64,000 bases of DNA from an uncultured Senegalimassilia sp. (GCF_934636665.1 NZ_CAKUAT010000003.1:85275-149274), one strand, 5' to 3'. Numbered from the stretch's first letter, positions 8,034 to 17,682 are shown. Notes: generated by a model not told the origin, from the sequence alone. A program made the numbers and translations.

Positions 8034-11000
8034 TCAACGGCTACGACGGCGCGCCCATATCGCAACCGCCAGCGCGACGACGGCGACGATGGCCAGCGGA
8101 AGAACAGGCGCGCTATCGCCGGTTCCCGCAGACAAAGCGCCTGCCCCCTGCGGTTCGCCCGAATCCTTTGGCCCACCAGGGCTCTTGGAAGCATCGGGCT
8201 TCTCCGAATCAAGGTCTTCCGTATCATCAGGGTCCTCAGAATCGTCCGACTCTTCAGGCTCAGAGGCAACATCCAAGGCGTCGGATATCGCATAGCCGAC
8301 GCGCGTGTGCAGGTCGGGTTCCTCGCCCTCTCGCGCAACAACGCCATCAACGCCCACCGCCGCAGCAACCCCCGCGGGCGGGGCCCCGGCGCCTATGGCG
8401 TTGCCGAACCGCGAGCTATCCCAGCCCAGCGCCACCCAACGCCCGCCGACCCAGCCGCCGGTCGAGTTCCCGACGAAATCATACGACCCCGCCGCGTTCA
8501 GCGACGAATCGAACAGCTGCGTCTCCTGCGGTTCGAACGCGCCCTTGTTCCCTATCGCGATGCGCGTTGCCGCCACCGCACCCTGCTCGCCGACGACCAG
8601 ATCCGTATACGTCGCCGCAACCGAGCTGACCGGGACAAGCTCACGGCAGGCGGTTTGCACGCCCGAACGGTCGAACCGCACGATCGCGCCTCCACGCGAC
8701 GCATCGCCTTGCGACCCGCTGGCATCCAAACGGCCCGATGCCAGCACATACACGGCATCATCGCAGGCCGCCACATCGTTGACTGCCTGATACCCGCTCA
8801 GCTTGCACACGCGCACCGGATCAAGGCTTTCGGTGAAATCCGCAAGCGCATCGGGATCCAGCTGAGCGGGCGCAGTCGCGAAAAGCGCCGCCACCGACTC
8901 GGCATCGTACAGGCGCACCGTAAGGTCCACCCCGCCGGGATAGCCGTTGCCATCGAGAACGTTCTCGGTGAACATGGCAGCGATCAGCCCGTCACCCGCA
9001 TCGTAGACACCCGACGCCCGCGTCCAAAGCACGCACTCCGCAGCCGAAACCGCAGCACTCGCATCCGCCCCACCTGCCGCAACGTCCGCGAACGCCGACG
9101 TCATCACATAACCCTCGCCGAAGCCAAGCTGATACGCATACATCCCCAAAACCGGCACGTTCCCCACCGTCATGGCGCGAACGGTGCCAGGGAACCGGCT
9201 GAGGGACGCCTCGCCGAGTACCCGATGCGACCCAAGGTCCACCAAGTAGGCGCGCGCCAAGTCGGAAGCGTCGAAGTTCTCGAACGATACCGTCACCAGG
9301 CAGCGGTCATCGGGCAGGCCAGCGCACTGCAGCACCGCGCTGGCCTGCGGATACGTTGGCAGCGCCGCGCCGTCGATCTTCGCTTCGCTCACCTTCGACG
9401 GGTCCTTCTCGTCAATGGTTTCCAGGTACAGGCTCTCGCCGACCGCGCGCAGGAAGCAGTGTGACCCGTCGCCACGAGCGAACACCGAAGATATGCCGAC
9501 GCGCTCGTCGAGCGGGTCGGTCTCCAGCTCGTAGAAGCCATGCTTGCCGAAGCTCGCCAGGCCGGACGGGGAAAACGGCACGCGGATCTCCTCGGAATAC
9601 ACCTCTTGCCCATCAACCACGCCCAACAAGAAGCAACCCGCGGGGAACACCGCTTCGCAAGCGCTGGTCGGCAAAACCTCGCCAGGATTGAGCTGATATC
9701 GCATGGAAACGGTTTCGCCGCTCACGTCCGCGGCGGAGAAGATACGCTTCCCGTCGATCACGAGATACGGAAACGCCTCGTTCTCGAACGCCTTGTAAAG
9801 CGCGGGATACGACATGGCGAACGTCACAGGGCCCCAGTTCAGCAGCGTGCCAGACTGCAAGGAAAGGGAGAAGTTGCCCGGAACCGGCTCGTCGGCGTCC
9901 GACCAGGAAACGGTGACGGCGCCGGAATCTTCGCCGCATTCGCCAAACGAGAACGTCAATCCCGTGAAACCGCCGCCAATGCTCTCGCCGAAATTCGTGG
10001 AGGGATACGTGGTCGGCGACACCTCCTGGCCGGCATACAGCATGCACCCGTACCCGTCGCCCGTGATCGCAGCAGGCGCGTAACCGATCCCTTCGGAGTG
10101 GGTGGCGTCCATGTCGGGGTCGACCAGCTCGATAAGCTGGTTGCCGGGCGCTCCGGAGGTGTTCTGATGTAGGTAGTCGTTCCCTTCCGCGGAAAGCGCC
10201 GCCTGCACACGGAAGAGCCTGAAGCCCGACGGCAGCTCGAAATCCTGACCGCCGCGCTTGTACACCAGCGACTGGTTGCCGGCATAGCGATCGTATTGCA
10301 GCAGGTAAAACGACGAGAACAGGCCCTTCGTCGGGTCAAGCAGATCGTCGGAATCGGACACGGCGATAAACCCGCCACATTCTGCAAGGTCGGAGCTCGT
10401 GAACGCGGAAAGCACCTGATCGATCGAATGCTCGTCGTAGTGCTGTGTGACGCCGCCGCGCTGCACGTCGATCCCATCGGCGTTCGCGACCACGCGCACG
10501 ACCTTGCTTTCGTCAATCCAACCGAGCATCCATTTGAAGAAGGCGTTGGTGTCGCCGGCGTTATTGTCCATCAGGTCGAACGTCAGGCACCCCGAACGCC
10601 CCGACAAGCCGACCGTCGATTTCCGATAACTGTACAGATCGGGAAGGCCGAGCACGTGGCCCGTTTCGTGAATGAGCGTGGAAGCCGCCATGTCCGCAGC
10701 GCAGTTGTCGGCCAGCAGGAACGCGTTCCACAGACGCATGCCATCCCATGAACGTTCATACGCCTCGGGAGGAGCCTGCTGCGGCACCGTCCATTCCTGG
10801 CTCCACCAGGTGCTTCCCCACCCGGCATCGGGCCCGGCGAAATGCAGGTACACGCAATCGATGTACCCATCGCCGTTTCCATCGAATTGCGAAAGGTCCA
10901 GGGTCTCGTCAAGCGCGTCGAGCGCTTCGACGAACAGCGAGTTGATGTCGTGCTGATAGTAGCTGCGCTCGTGTTTGGCCTGGTAGTCCACGGCGGTTCC

Positions 11001-11549
11001 GGAGATGTCGAGCGCACCGTAGCTCGCGCGCCGGTAGTAGGCGTGCAGGCTTTCATAAGGGAACGCGGAGGCGGCGCCGCCGTTGATGAGCGCATCAAGC
11101 GCCTCAAGCGTATCATCGTCGGCGAAGGAATAGTCCGGGAACGACACACGCAACGCCAGCACGCGCCCGGCGCCGACCGTTGCCATACCGCTCTTCCAAA
11201 CCGAAGGAACCGCGAAGCGCAGCGAGAACATATCCGCGCCTTGGCCGAGCGCCGCCGCTTGCCGCGCAAGAGCCTGCTGCGTCAGATCGGCAGACAGCTG
11301 CGCATGGCCAAGGCGCTCGGCAACCTGCGCACGCTCGTCGAGCGAGCCGTCCGCACGGTAGCTTTCAACTTGCTCCTGGGTGGGGACGCACGGCGAGCCT
11401 TGGTCGCCAGCACCGGCTGCGTCAACGGCGAACGCCGCAGCAGGCGCGGTCGCAAAGGCCAAGGCCAGTGCGATGACCGCAACCGCGCTGGAAGCGATGA
11501 CCTTCACCTGACGCGCAAGGGTATCAACGGTGGACGAGTAATTGCTCAT
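8034..11549 (-). CDS. Secreted, membrane-anchored M6-type metalloprotease
   Basis: A 1171-residue surface protein. Residues 1-42 form a signal sequence (basic start, hydrophobic stretch 16-40 ending in alanines). The zinc site is HETGHVLGLPD (H294, E295, H298, D304), the HExxHxxGxxD signature of M6/immune inhibitor A-like peptidases. A calcium-loop-like DGNGDGYID lies at 223-231. A long beta-rich region follows. Near the C-terminus there is an acidic Asp/Glu/Pro/Ser linker, then AGTGDSAP, a hydrophobic helix and RRRSR. The tail has sorting-signal shape but no LPxTG, so it may be membrane-anchored or use a divergent sortase motif. AAAGGA precedes the ATG. It is probably monocistronic and would act on extracellular proteins. 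Confidence 0.9.
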   Translation of the reverse strand: MSNYSSTVDTLARQVKVIASSAVAVIALALAFATAPAAAFAVDAAGAGDQGSPCVPTQEQVESYRADGSLDERAQVAERLGHAQLSADLTQQALARQAAALGQGADMFSLRFAVPSVWKSGMATVGAGRVLALRVSFPDYSFADDDTLEALDALINGGAASAFPYESLHAYYRRASYGALDISGTAVDYQAKHERSYYQHDINSLFVEALDALDETLDLSQFDGNGDGYIDCVYLHFAGPDAGWGSTWWSQEWTVPQQAPPEAYERSWDGMRLWNAFLLADNCAADMAASTLIHETGHVLGLPDLYSYRKSTVGLSGRSGCLTFDLMDNNAGDTNAFFKWMLGWIDESKVVRVVANADGIDVQRGGVTQHYDEHSIDQVLSAFTSSDLAECGGFIAVSDSDDLLDPTKGLFSSFYLLQYDRYAGNQSLVYKRGGQDFELPSGFRLFRVQAALSAEGNDYLHQNTSGAPGNQLIELVDPDMDATHSEGIGYAPAAITGDGYGCMLYAGQEVSPTTYPSTNFGESIGGGFTGLTFSFGECGEDSGAVTVSWSDADEPVPGNFSLSLQSGTLLNWGPVTFAMSYPALYKAFENEAFPYLVIDGKRIFSAADVSGETVSMRYQLNPGEVLPTSACEAVFPAGCFLLGVVDGQEVYSEEIRVPFSPSGLASFGKHGFYELETDPLDERVGISSVFARGDGSHCFLRAVGESLYLETIDEKDPSKVSEAKIDGAALPTYPQASAVLQCAGLPDDRCLVTVSFENFDASDLARAYLVDLGSHRVLGEASLSRFPGTVRAMTVGNVPVLGMYAYQLGFGEGYVMTSAFADVAAGGADASAAVSAAECVLWTRASGVYDAGDGLIAAMFTENVLDGNGYPGGVDLTVRLYDAESVAALFATAPAQLDPDALADFTESLDPVRVCKLSGYQAVNDVAACDDAVYVLASGRLDASGSQGDASRGGAIVRFDRSGVQTACRELVPVSSVAATYTDLVVGEQGAVAATRIAIGNKGAFEPQETQLFDSSLNAAGSYDFVGNSTGGWVGGRWVALGWDSSRFGNAIGAGAPPAGVAAAVGVDGVVAREGEEPDLHTRVGYAISDALDVASEPEESDDSEDPDDTEDLDSEKPDASKSPGGPKDSGEPQGAGALSAGTGDSAPVLPLAIVAVVALAVAIWARRRSR

Positions 11550-11645
11550 GCGGTTCCTTTCGCAAGGGAGGGGCCCGTCATCCGCCTGCCGGTTTTCGTC
11601 TTTCAGAAGCTTGCTAGCGAAACGGAAACAGAGGTGCGTTCGTCA

Positions 11646-11735
11646 TGAACAGGGGACGGAGGTATGTTCACGCGGTCGTCGTCTCTTGCTCATGCGGCTA
11701 CGATGGCGCGTGAACACACCTCCGTCCCCTGTTCA
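11646..11735. repeat. REP-like palindromic element, copy 1
   Basis: Two 29-bp arms (11646-11674 and 11707-11735) are inverse complements with one mismatch and enclose a 32-bp centre. The core of each arm is GGGGACGGAGGTGTGTTC (GGTATG in the left arm). Each arm begins TGAACA and continues to TGTTCA (ATGTTCA in the left arm), so it is itself an imperfect palindrome. It lies upstream of the metalloprotease gene. The same arms recur at 11958-11982 and 40263-40348. Confidence 0.85.
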
Positions 11736-11957
11736 CCCCCCACTGTTCACTGTTCGGAGCTCATAAAGAGAGCGGCTGCCGCTAAACACAGCAACCGCTC
11801 TTCGGCAAAATCATATCAAATCGGACTATACAGCCCTGAGAGGCCCCGGTCAAATCCTTAGTCCGAATGTCCAGACCCAGCCTGCAGCCAGTAAGCCCCA
11901 GGCGTGCTACGGCCTCGGAGCTCCCAAGCCATCCCTGCAGCCCGTAGAACACCGGAC
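11736..11957. other. Intergenic stretch between two REP-like units
   Basis: No gene or clear regulatory site is seen. The metalloprotease promoter should lie to the left of this stretch, but its -10/-35 boxes could not be assigned. The sequence is bounded by REP-like arms on both sides. Confidence 0.4.
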
Positions 11958-11982
11958 GAACACACCTCCGTCCCCTGTTCAC
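11958..11982. repeat. Solo REP-like arm
   Basis: One 25-bp arm of the family (GAACACACCTCCGTCCCC followed by TGTTCAC) is present without an inverted partner. It lies 35 bp from the stop codon of gpsA on the minus strand. Confidence 0.8.
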
Positions 11983-12016
11983 TCGGCAAGACACAGCCTA
12001 GAAACCCCAGGTCGGA

Positions 12017-13018
12017 CTACAGTCCGTAGAACTCGGTGGTCAACGGGCGTGCGAACAGGTCCTTTGCTGCCGCTTTCGGGTCGGCGCCTTCCCACACTAC
12101 GCTGCGCACCACGTCGGTGATGGGCAGCTCGACATCATAGGCCTCCGACAGCGTTTTCAGCGTTTTGCACGCCAGCGCGCCTTCGACGACCATGTGAGTA
12201 CGCTCGCGATACGCATCAAGCGTGCCGCCCTTCGCCAGCTCCACGCCGAACGAACGGTTGCGCGAATGCTCGGAGGTGCACGTGGCGATCAGGTCGCCCG
12301 CGCCGGCCAAGCCCATGCACGTGATTGCCTGCCCGCCGCACTTCACCGTCAGGCGGCTCATCTCGGCCAAACCGCGCGTCATGATCATGGCGGCCGTGTT
12401 GTCGCCGTAGCCCAGGCCGTAGGCCACGCCCACCGCGATGGCGATAACGTTCTTGAACGCGGCGCACAGCTCCACGCCCGTGACGTCGTCGCTGGTGTAG
12501 GTGCGGAACGTCGGCGCGACGAACAGGTCGCGGAACATCACCGCCGTGTCCTGGCTCGACGATGCGATCACGGTGCCCGCCGGCTTGGCCTTGATGACCT
12601 CCTCGGCATGGTTAGGGCCCGAAAGCACCGCCAAGCGGTCCTTGTTGCCAAGCTCGGACTCGAACACGCCCACAGGCAGATAGCCGCTATCGGCCTCCAC
12701 GCCCTTCGAGCAGATGATGATCGGGAACTGGTCGTCCACCACGTCGGACAGCACGCGCGCCACGCCGCGCAGCAGATTCGACGGCGTCACGATGACGGCG
12801 GCCTTCGCACGATGCAGCGCATCGCGGTACGAGGTGGTGGCCACGATATTCTCGGACAGCTTCGCATCCGAAAGGTAGCGCGGATTGACGTGCTCGTGGT
12901 TGATGCCGTGCACCACCGAATCCTTGCGGGCCCACAGGCTCACGTTATGCCCGTTGAGGGCCAGCGTCTGCGCCAGCGCGGTTCCCCATGAACCGGCGCC
13001 GATGACTGCAACCTTCAT
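12017..13018 (-). CDS. gpsA: Glycerol-3-phosphate dehydrogenase [NAD(P)+]
   Basis: A 333-residue cytosolic enzyme that reduces dihydroxyacetone phosphate to sn-glycerol 3-phosphate for phospholipid synthesis. The Rossmann motif is VAVIGAGSWGTALA at the N-terminus. KNVIAIAVGVAYGLGYGDN matches the substrate-binding/catalytic lysine region, and GLAGAGDLIATC is a family signature. A GTG four codons upstream (13030) is also in frame, but AAGGAAA abuts it, so the ATG at 13018 fits the ribosome-binding site better. It is the last gene of the DUF512-der-plsY-gpsA run, 17 bp after plsY, and supplies the substrate used by PlsY. Confidence 0.96.
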   Translation of the reverse strand: MKVAVIGAGSWGTALAQTLALNGHNVSLWARKDSVVHGINHEHVNPRYLSDAKLSENIVATTSYRDALHRAKAAVIVTPSNLLRGVARVLSDVVDDQFPIIICSKGVEADSGYLPVGVFESELGNKDRLAVLSGPNHAEEVIKAKPAGTVIASSSQDTAVMFRDLFVAPTFRTYTSDDVTGVELCAAFKNVIAIAVGVAYGLGYGDNTAAMIMTRGLAEMSRLTVKCGGQAITCMGLAGAGDLIATCTSEHSRNRSFGVELAKGGTLDAYRERTHMVVEGALACKTLKTLSEAYDVELPITDVVRSVVWEGADPKAAAKDLFARPLTTEFYGL

Positions 13019-13035
13019 GTCGTCGTCCACTTTCC

Positions 13036-13701
13036 TTACGCTTCCTTACCCTTTTGCCCGATGCGGCGCTCGTTGCCGGCGCGCAGGCGCGCGATGTTGC
13101 CGCGATGTGCCCAGATCACCGTCAGCGCCGCCACCGTGGTGCAAACCCACGCTGCGGGCGCGAACGTGGCATACAAGAAGTAGTACGCGGCGAACAGCGG
13201 GCACGCCCCCGCGGCGGCGATGGAACCCACCGACACGTACTTGGTGGCAAGCACCAGCACGGCGAAGATGGCCAGCTCAAGACACGCGCCCTGCCAGCCG
13301 AACGTCACGAACAGACAGCCGACGGCGACGGCAACGCCTTTGCCACCCTTGAATCCCAGCCAAGGACTGAAAATGTGTCCCCATACACAGCCCAAGAAGG
13401 CCACCGTGACGAAGTCGTCATAGCCGATGACATGGCCCGATAGCGACATACCGCCGCCGAACATGGCCGCAGCCGCGGCCGCGATCAGGCCCGATACGAT
13501 GCCCTTGCCGAAATCCAGCACGAACACGGCGCTGCCGCCCACCTTGCCCATGGTGCGCATGGCGTTGGTGGTGCCGATGTTGCCCGAGCCGTGCTCGCGG
13601 ATGTCGGTGCGGTAGAACACCTTCGAGATGATGACGCCCCAGGGGATGGACCCCAGCAGGAAAGAGATGACGAAAACCCCTAATGCTCCCAGCAGTTCCA
13701 C
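13036..13701 (-). CDS. plsY: Glycerol-3-phosphate acyltransferase PlsY
   Basis: A 221-residue integral membrane protein that transfers the acyl group from acyl phosphate to glycerol 3-phosphate, the first step of phosphatidic acid synthesis. Hydrophobic helices alternate with conserved loops: SIPWGVIISK near residue 20, GSGNIGTTNAMRTMG at about 38-52, and GFKGGKGVAVAVG at about 118-130. All three are PlsY motifs. It sits between der and gpsA with short gaps (12 and 17 bp), consistent with co-transcription. The C-terminal tail is basic. Confidence 0.96.
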   Translation of the reverse strand: MELLGALGVFVISFLLGSIPWGVIISKVFYRTDIREHGSGNIGTTNAMRTMGKVGGSAVFVLDFGKGIVSGLIAAAAAAMFGGGMSLSGHVIGYDDFVTVAFLGCVWGHIFSPWLGFKGGKGVAVAVGCLFVTFGWQGACLELAIFAVLVLATKYVSVGSIAAAGACPLFAAYYFLYATFAPAAWVCTTVAALTVIWAHRGNIARLRAGNERRIGQKGKEA

Positions 13702-13713
13702 AGCGGCTCTCTC

Positions 13714-15030
13714 TTAATCTTTCTTCTTGAATTTCATACGGATGGGCGTGCCCGTCAGGTCGAACGACTTTCGCAGGCGATTCTCCAGGAAGCGCTCGTA
13801 GTTGTCGTTGACCAGGTCGGGGCGGTTCACGAAGAACGTGAACTGCGGCGGGCACGTTGCCGTTTGGGTGACGTACTTCATGCGCAGGATGGCCTTGCCC
13901 TTCGAGACGGTATGGCCGCCCTCGCGGATCTCGCCCAACCAGACGTTGAGCTGGTTGGTGGGGATGCTCTTGCAGAAGTTCTCGTACGCCACATCGACGG
14001 CTTCCCAGATGCGATGGACGGACTTGCCCGTGAGCGCGCAGGTGGCAACGACCGGGGCATAGCCCACAAAGGTCATGCGGTCGGTGATCTTCTCGCGCAC
14101 CTCGGCCTTGGCGTCGGGGCCCTCCACCAGGTCCCACTTGTTCAACACGATGACCATGGCGCATTGGCGGTCGGCGGCGAAGCCGGCCACGCGCTGGTCC
14201 TGGTCGGTCAGACCGATGGAACCGTCGATGACCAGGATGGCCACGTCGGCGCGGTCGATGGCGCGCATCGCGCGCACGAAGCCGTAGTACTCCACGTCCT
14301 CGTCGATCTTGCTCTTCTGGCGCAGGCCGGCGGTGTCGACGATGGTGTAGCGCTGGCCGTCGTGCTCGATGACGGTGTCGATGGCGTCGCGCGTGGTGCC
14401 GGCGACGTTGGACACGATGGAGCGATCGTCCGAGGTCAGACGGTTGGTCAGCGAGGACTTACCGGCGTTCGGACGGCCGATGATGGCGATGTTGATGCCA
14501 CCGTCCTCTTCCTCATCGTCAGCGGTCTCGACCTTCTTCAGGTCCTCCACCACGGCGTCGAGCAGGTCGCCCGTGCCGTTACCGTGCAGCGAGGAGACCG
14601 ACCACGGATCGCCCAGTCCCAGCTGGTAGAACTCCCAGACCTGGTCCATGGTGTCGGGGTTGTCCATCTTGTTCACCACCAGGTACACCGGCTTGGAGGT
14701 CTTGCGCAGCACGCGCGCCACCTCCTCGTCGTCGGCGTTGATGCCGGTGCGGCCGTCGACGATGAAGACGATGACGTCAGCCTCGTTCACGCCGGCGAAC
14801 GCTTGCGTGCGGATGGAGCTTTGGAACGCGTCGTCGTCGCCCATCTCGATACCGCCGGTATCGATGAGCTTGAACGGCACGCCGTTCCAGTCAGCGATGT
14901 GGTACGAACGGTCGCGGGTGACGCCGCGCATCTCGTGCACGATGGCCTCGTCGGCCTGGGCAATGCGGTTAACGAAGGTGGACTTGCCGACGTTCGGCCG
15001 TCCAACAACCGCCACAATGGGCAGAGCCAT
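13714..15030 (-). CDS. der: Ribosome assembly GTPase Der (EngA)
   Basis: A 438-residue double-GTPase protein needed for maturation of the 50S subunit. The first G domain has GRPNVGKST, DTGG and NKMD; the second has GRPNAGKSS, DTAG and NKWD. A KH-like C-terminal domain follows (GTPIRMKFKKKD at the end). Length and order are standard for the family. It lies in the same minus-strand run as plsY and gpsA, 45 bp downstream of the DUF512 gene, an arrangement common in Clostridia and Coriobacteriia. Confidence 0.97.
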   Translation of the reverse strand: MALPIVAVVGRPNVGKSTFVNRIAQADEAIVHEMRGVTRDRSYHIADWNGVPFKLIDTGGIEMGDDDAFQSSIRTQAFAGVNEADVIVFIVDGRTGINADDEEVARVLRKTSKPVYLVVNKMDNPDTMDQVWEFYQLGLGDPWSVSSLHGNGTGDLLDAVVEDLKKVETADDEEEDGGINIAIIGRPNAGKSSLTNRLTSDDRSIVSNVAGTTRDAIDTVIEHDGQRYTIVDTAGLRQKSKIDEDVEYYGFVRAMRAIDRADVAILVIDGSIGLTDQDQRVAGFAADRQCAMVIVLNKWDLVEGPDAKAEVREKITDRMTFVGYAPVVATCALTGKSVHRIWEAVDVAYENFCKSIPTNQLNVWLGEIREGGHTVSKGKAILRMKYVTQTATCPPQFTFFVNRPDLVNDNYERFLENRLRKSFDLTGTPIRMKFKKKD

Positions 15031-15075
15031 ATCAAATCCTTTTCGGTTGAGGAAAATACTACGTTTGCGGCGCCG

Positions 15076-16494
15076 CTATTCGCGCGCCAGTTCGACGAGT
15101 TCCGGCAAGAACCCAGTCGCGTTACAGGATACCACGCTCACGGGCACGCCCGCCGCCTTCCCCATATCCTCCAACGTTGCGTCATCGAGCGTGACGCCGT
15201 CGTCGTTGAAGATGACCTTGGGGACCACGTACGTCCACCCCGGGTGCTCGGCCGCGTCGGCGCGGATGGCCTCGACGATGTCGCAGCTGCACAACAGCCC
15301 GGTGACGTCGACGTTCCCGCCGAAGAAGCGGTTCTCCACGAACAGCGGCTCCACCACCCCGGCAAGCGGGCCGCGCGAGAACAGCGGGCGGAAGAAATGC
15401 GGCGTGGCCATGCCAGCGATGTAGCGCACGCGCATGCCCGCCTGCTGCAGCGCCTGGGCAGCCTGCGCGTCAAGCCCTGCCGCTTCCGCCGCCTCCCAAT
15501 CGTCCACGAACGAGCGGATGATGCCCACGCCGTCCTCGAACATGCCGAAGTCGCCGTAGTGCTCGGTGGGCGGAAGGTTCTCCAGCAACTCGTCGCCGTA
15601 GGCGTTGCAGTAGAACTCGTCGGCGGCGAAGGCCCACAGGTGGCCTCGTTCGGCAAGGGCACGCTGTTGAGCAGGCACGATGGTGTCCATGGCGGCACGC
15701 GCGGCCACAGGGTCGTTGAAGCTTTTCGTGAAGCACGTCTGGTGCTTGGTGAACCCCAGCGGAACGATGCAGATGTCCAGGATGCCCGGGCGCGCATACG
15801 CCCAGTCGAGCGTCTCGCGCAGCGCGTCGCCGTCGTTCTCGTCGGGCATGAGCACGATCTGGGCGTGGAACTCGATACCGGCGGCAAGCAGGCGGTCCAT
15901 CACGTCGATGCCGTGCTGGGCATGCCGGCCGATGATGCGGCGGCGAACCTCGGGGTTGGACGCGTGCAGGGAAACGCGCAGCGGGCTGATGTGCTGCTCG
16001 ATGATGCGCGCCTCGTCGGCGGCCGACAAGTTGGTGAACGTGACGAACGTTCCCGACAGGAAGCTGAGGCGGAAGTCGTCGTCGCGCAGGGTCAGCGACG
16101 GGCGCATGTCATCGGGCAGCTGGCGCATAAAGCAGAAGATGCAGGCGTTGCGGCACTGCTTGACGCCATCGAACACCACGCCGGAGAACTCGAAGCCCCA
16201 TTCCTCGCCTTCGTAGCGCTCAAGCTCCACCTCGCCGGCGTCGCCGTCGGTGTCGATGTAGCCGAGGGTGATCACGTCGTCGGCGGTTAGCCAGCGCCAG
16301 TCGATCATGTCGCGCACGGGCTGGCCGTCCACGCTGGTGATGATGCAGCCCGGCGTGAAGCCCGCGTCGTCGGCGGGGCTTTCGGGCAGCACGGATTCGA
16401 TGACGGCCCTCGGGGGCTCGGGAGCGCGGCGCTTGCGGCGGCCCGCGGACTGCGCAGCTTGCTTCGCCACATCCTGAGGAGGATAAATGCCCAC
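15076..16494 (-). CDS. DUF512 radical SAM/PDZ protein
   Basis: A 472-residue protein with an N-terminal PDZ-like segment (about residues 28-85, including SPADDAGFTPGCIITSVDG). A radical SAM-like core follows with the cluster motif CRNACIFCFM at about 128-137, then the DUF512 C-terminal domain. The family is widespread in anaerobes and sits next to der; its biochemical role is unestablished. The start is a GTG at 16494, preceded by AAAGGCGG. A role linked to the neighbouring ribosome-assembly GTPase is only suggested by conserved gene order. Confidence 0.9.
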   Translation of the reverse strand: MGIYPPQDVAKQAAQSAGRRKRRAPEPPRAVIESVLPESPADDAGFTPGCIITSVDGQPVRDMIDWRWLTADDVITLGYIDTDGDAGEVELERYEGEEWGFEFSGVVFDGVKQCRNACIFCFMRQLPDDMRPSLTLRDDDFRLSFLSGTFVTFTNLSAADEARIIEQHISPLRVSLHASNPEVRRRIIGRHAQHGIDVMDRLLAAGIEFHAQIVLMPDENDGDALRETLDWAYARPGILDICIVPLGFTKHQTCFTKSFNDPVAARAAMDTIVPAQQRALAERGHLWAFAADEFYCNAYGDELLENLPPTEHYGDFGMFEDGVGIIRSFVDDWEAAEAAGLDAQAAQALQQAGMRVRYIAGMATPHFFRPLFSRGPLAGVVEPLFVENRFFGGNVDVTGLLCSCDIVEAIRADAAEHPGWTYVVPKVIFNDDGVTLDDATLEDMGKAAGVPVSVVSCNATGFLPELVELARE

Positions 16495-16819
16495 GTCAAC
16501 ACCGCCTTTCCGCTTCTACTTGCCCATATGCCGTCGATTTTTCGCAGCATATCATGGTAGCATGCCGCGCCCGCTAAGGCGCACGGCGGGAACGCGACGC
16601 GAAAAATCAGCGCAACTAAGCATAAGACGGAATTGCGTTTTGCCCGGCGGGAATGGCACGAAGAAGTCGGAGGACCAATACCCGCTCTAGGAAAGAATGC
16701 GAAGGCGGCGGCGAAAAGCGCGATTCGAAGATCGTCGACCGCGGCGCCTGCCGACGCTCATCCCGCGAAGGCGAAACGAAGCCGACGGGGCAAACCCCGT
16801 CGACCGCGGCACTCTTCCC
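16495..16819. other. Intergenic region upstream of the DUF512-der operon
   Basis: The 325 bp lie between the start of the DUF512 gene and the end of the LytTR gene, both on the minus strand. It should contain the operon promoter, but no clean -10/-35 pair is apparent. The only distinct structure is the hairpin at 16784-16801. Confidence 0.45.
16784..16801 (-). terminator. Probable terminator of the LytTR gene
   Basis: GACGGGG at 16784-16790 pairs with CCCCGTC at 16795-16801 around a four-base loop, 19 bp past the stop codon of the minus-strand LytTR gene. The following T content is modest (CTTCGTTTC). Confidence 0.6.
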
Positions 16820-17548
16820 CTACGAGACGGAGAACGACCTGAGGGCGTCGCGGACGGTGCGGTACTGGCGCTGGCTGATGGGGACCGCCTCGTCGCAGTC
16901 CATGACCAGCCCGTCGGCGGACGCCTGGACGACGTGCTCCATGTTCGCAAGGTAGCTTTTGTGGCAGCGCACGAAGCTGCCGGGCAGCTGCTGCTCAAGC
17001 TCCGCCAGCGCCGCATACGATTCCAGCACGCGAGCATCCGACAGCTTGACCAGCACTTTCCGCCCGATACTTTTCACATATACCACGTCGGCGGGGTCCA
17101 CGATGTGCACGGTCCCGGCACTGCGCAACGCAAGCGGGCTTGCCGCGCGATGGCCGAGCAAACCGAACACCTTGTCCAAGGCGTTGCGCGCCTCCGTGGG
17201 CGAATACGGCGCCAGCAGCAGATACTGATGGTCGGTGCCGTACACCGCCGAGGTGTAGGCAGCGCGCGTGGTGCAGTACACGGTCAGCGGAAGGATGTCA
17301 CGATCTTGCAACTCGCGCACCAGCGCGATGCCGGCGCGTTCATCGCAAGCGCACGCCGGGAAGGCGCCAGGGGCATCCACGGGAGCGAACAGCGCATCGA
17401 TGCGCGGGCTTTGGGAGATGCGCTCGCTCACCTGGAAAAACGCGCAGCTCTCCAACTGGATCGCGCCGGCGCAGGGATGCTGCTCGATGAGCACGCGCAG
17501 CGCCTCGGGCTCGGGCACGGCATCTTCGACGAGCAATATCCTGCACAT
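16820..17548 (-). CDS. LytTR-family regulator with a degenerate receiver domain
   Basis: A 242-residue protein. Residues 1-125 fold-match a response-regulator receiver (MCRILLVEDA start). However, the expected phospho-acceptor region reads ALFAPVDAPG and the conserved lysine position reads LLAPYSP, so phosphorylation is doubtful. The C-terminal LytTR DNA-binding domain (about 145-240) is well kept: IVDPADVVYVKSIGRK, then FVRCHKSYLANMEHV, then VPISQRQY. Such proteins regulate transcription in the cytoplasm. No histidine kinase is adjacent, so its input is unknown. A palindromic repeat lies upstream, between it and ispH. Confidence 0.88.
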   Translation of the reverse strand: MCRILLVEDAVPEPEALRVLIEQHPCAGAIQLESCAFFQVSERISQSPRIDALFAPVDAPGAFPACACDERAGIALVRELQDRDILPLTVYCTTRAAYTSAVYGTDHQYLLLAPYSPTEARNALDKVFGLLGHRAASPLALRSAGTVHIVDPADVVYVKSIGRKVLVKLSDARVLESYAALAELEQQLPGSFVRCHKSYLANMEHVVQASADGLVMDCDEAVPISQRQYRTVRDALRSFSVS

Positions 17549-17682
17549 GGTGGCAACCTCCGCATCGCGTTCGCGCGCCGACGCTTTTGCGGCGCCGGAC
17601 GGCTTCGTTCATGCTTCAAGGCTAACCCGGTTTTCGCGGGATTTGTTGTGCAACAAATCGGGCCGTTTCTTCACCGTCCGTG

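Noticed and set aside
13864..16290. 808-residue plus-strand open frame across der and the DUF512 gene
   Set aside because: It spans two well-supported minus-strand genes and their boundary, and its composition is that of an antisense shadow.
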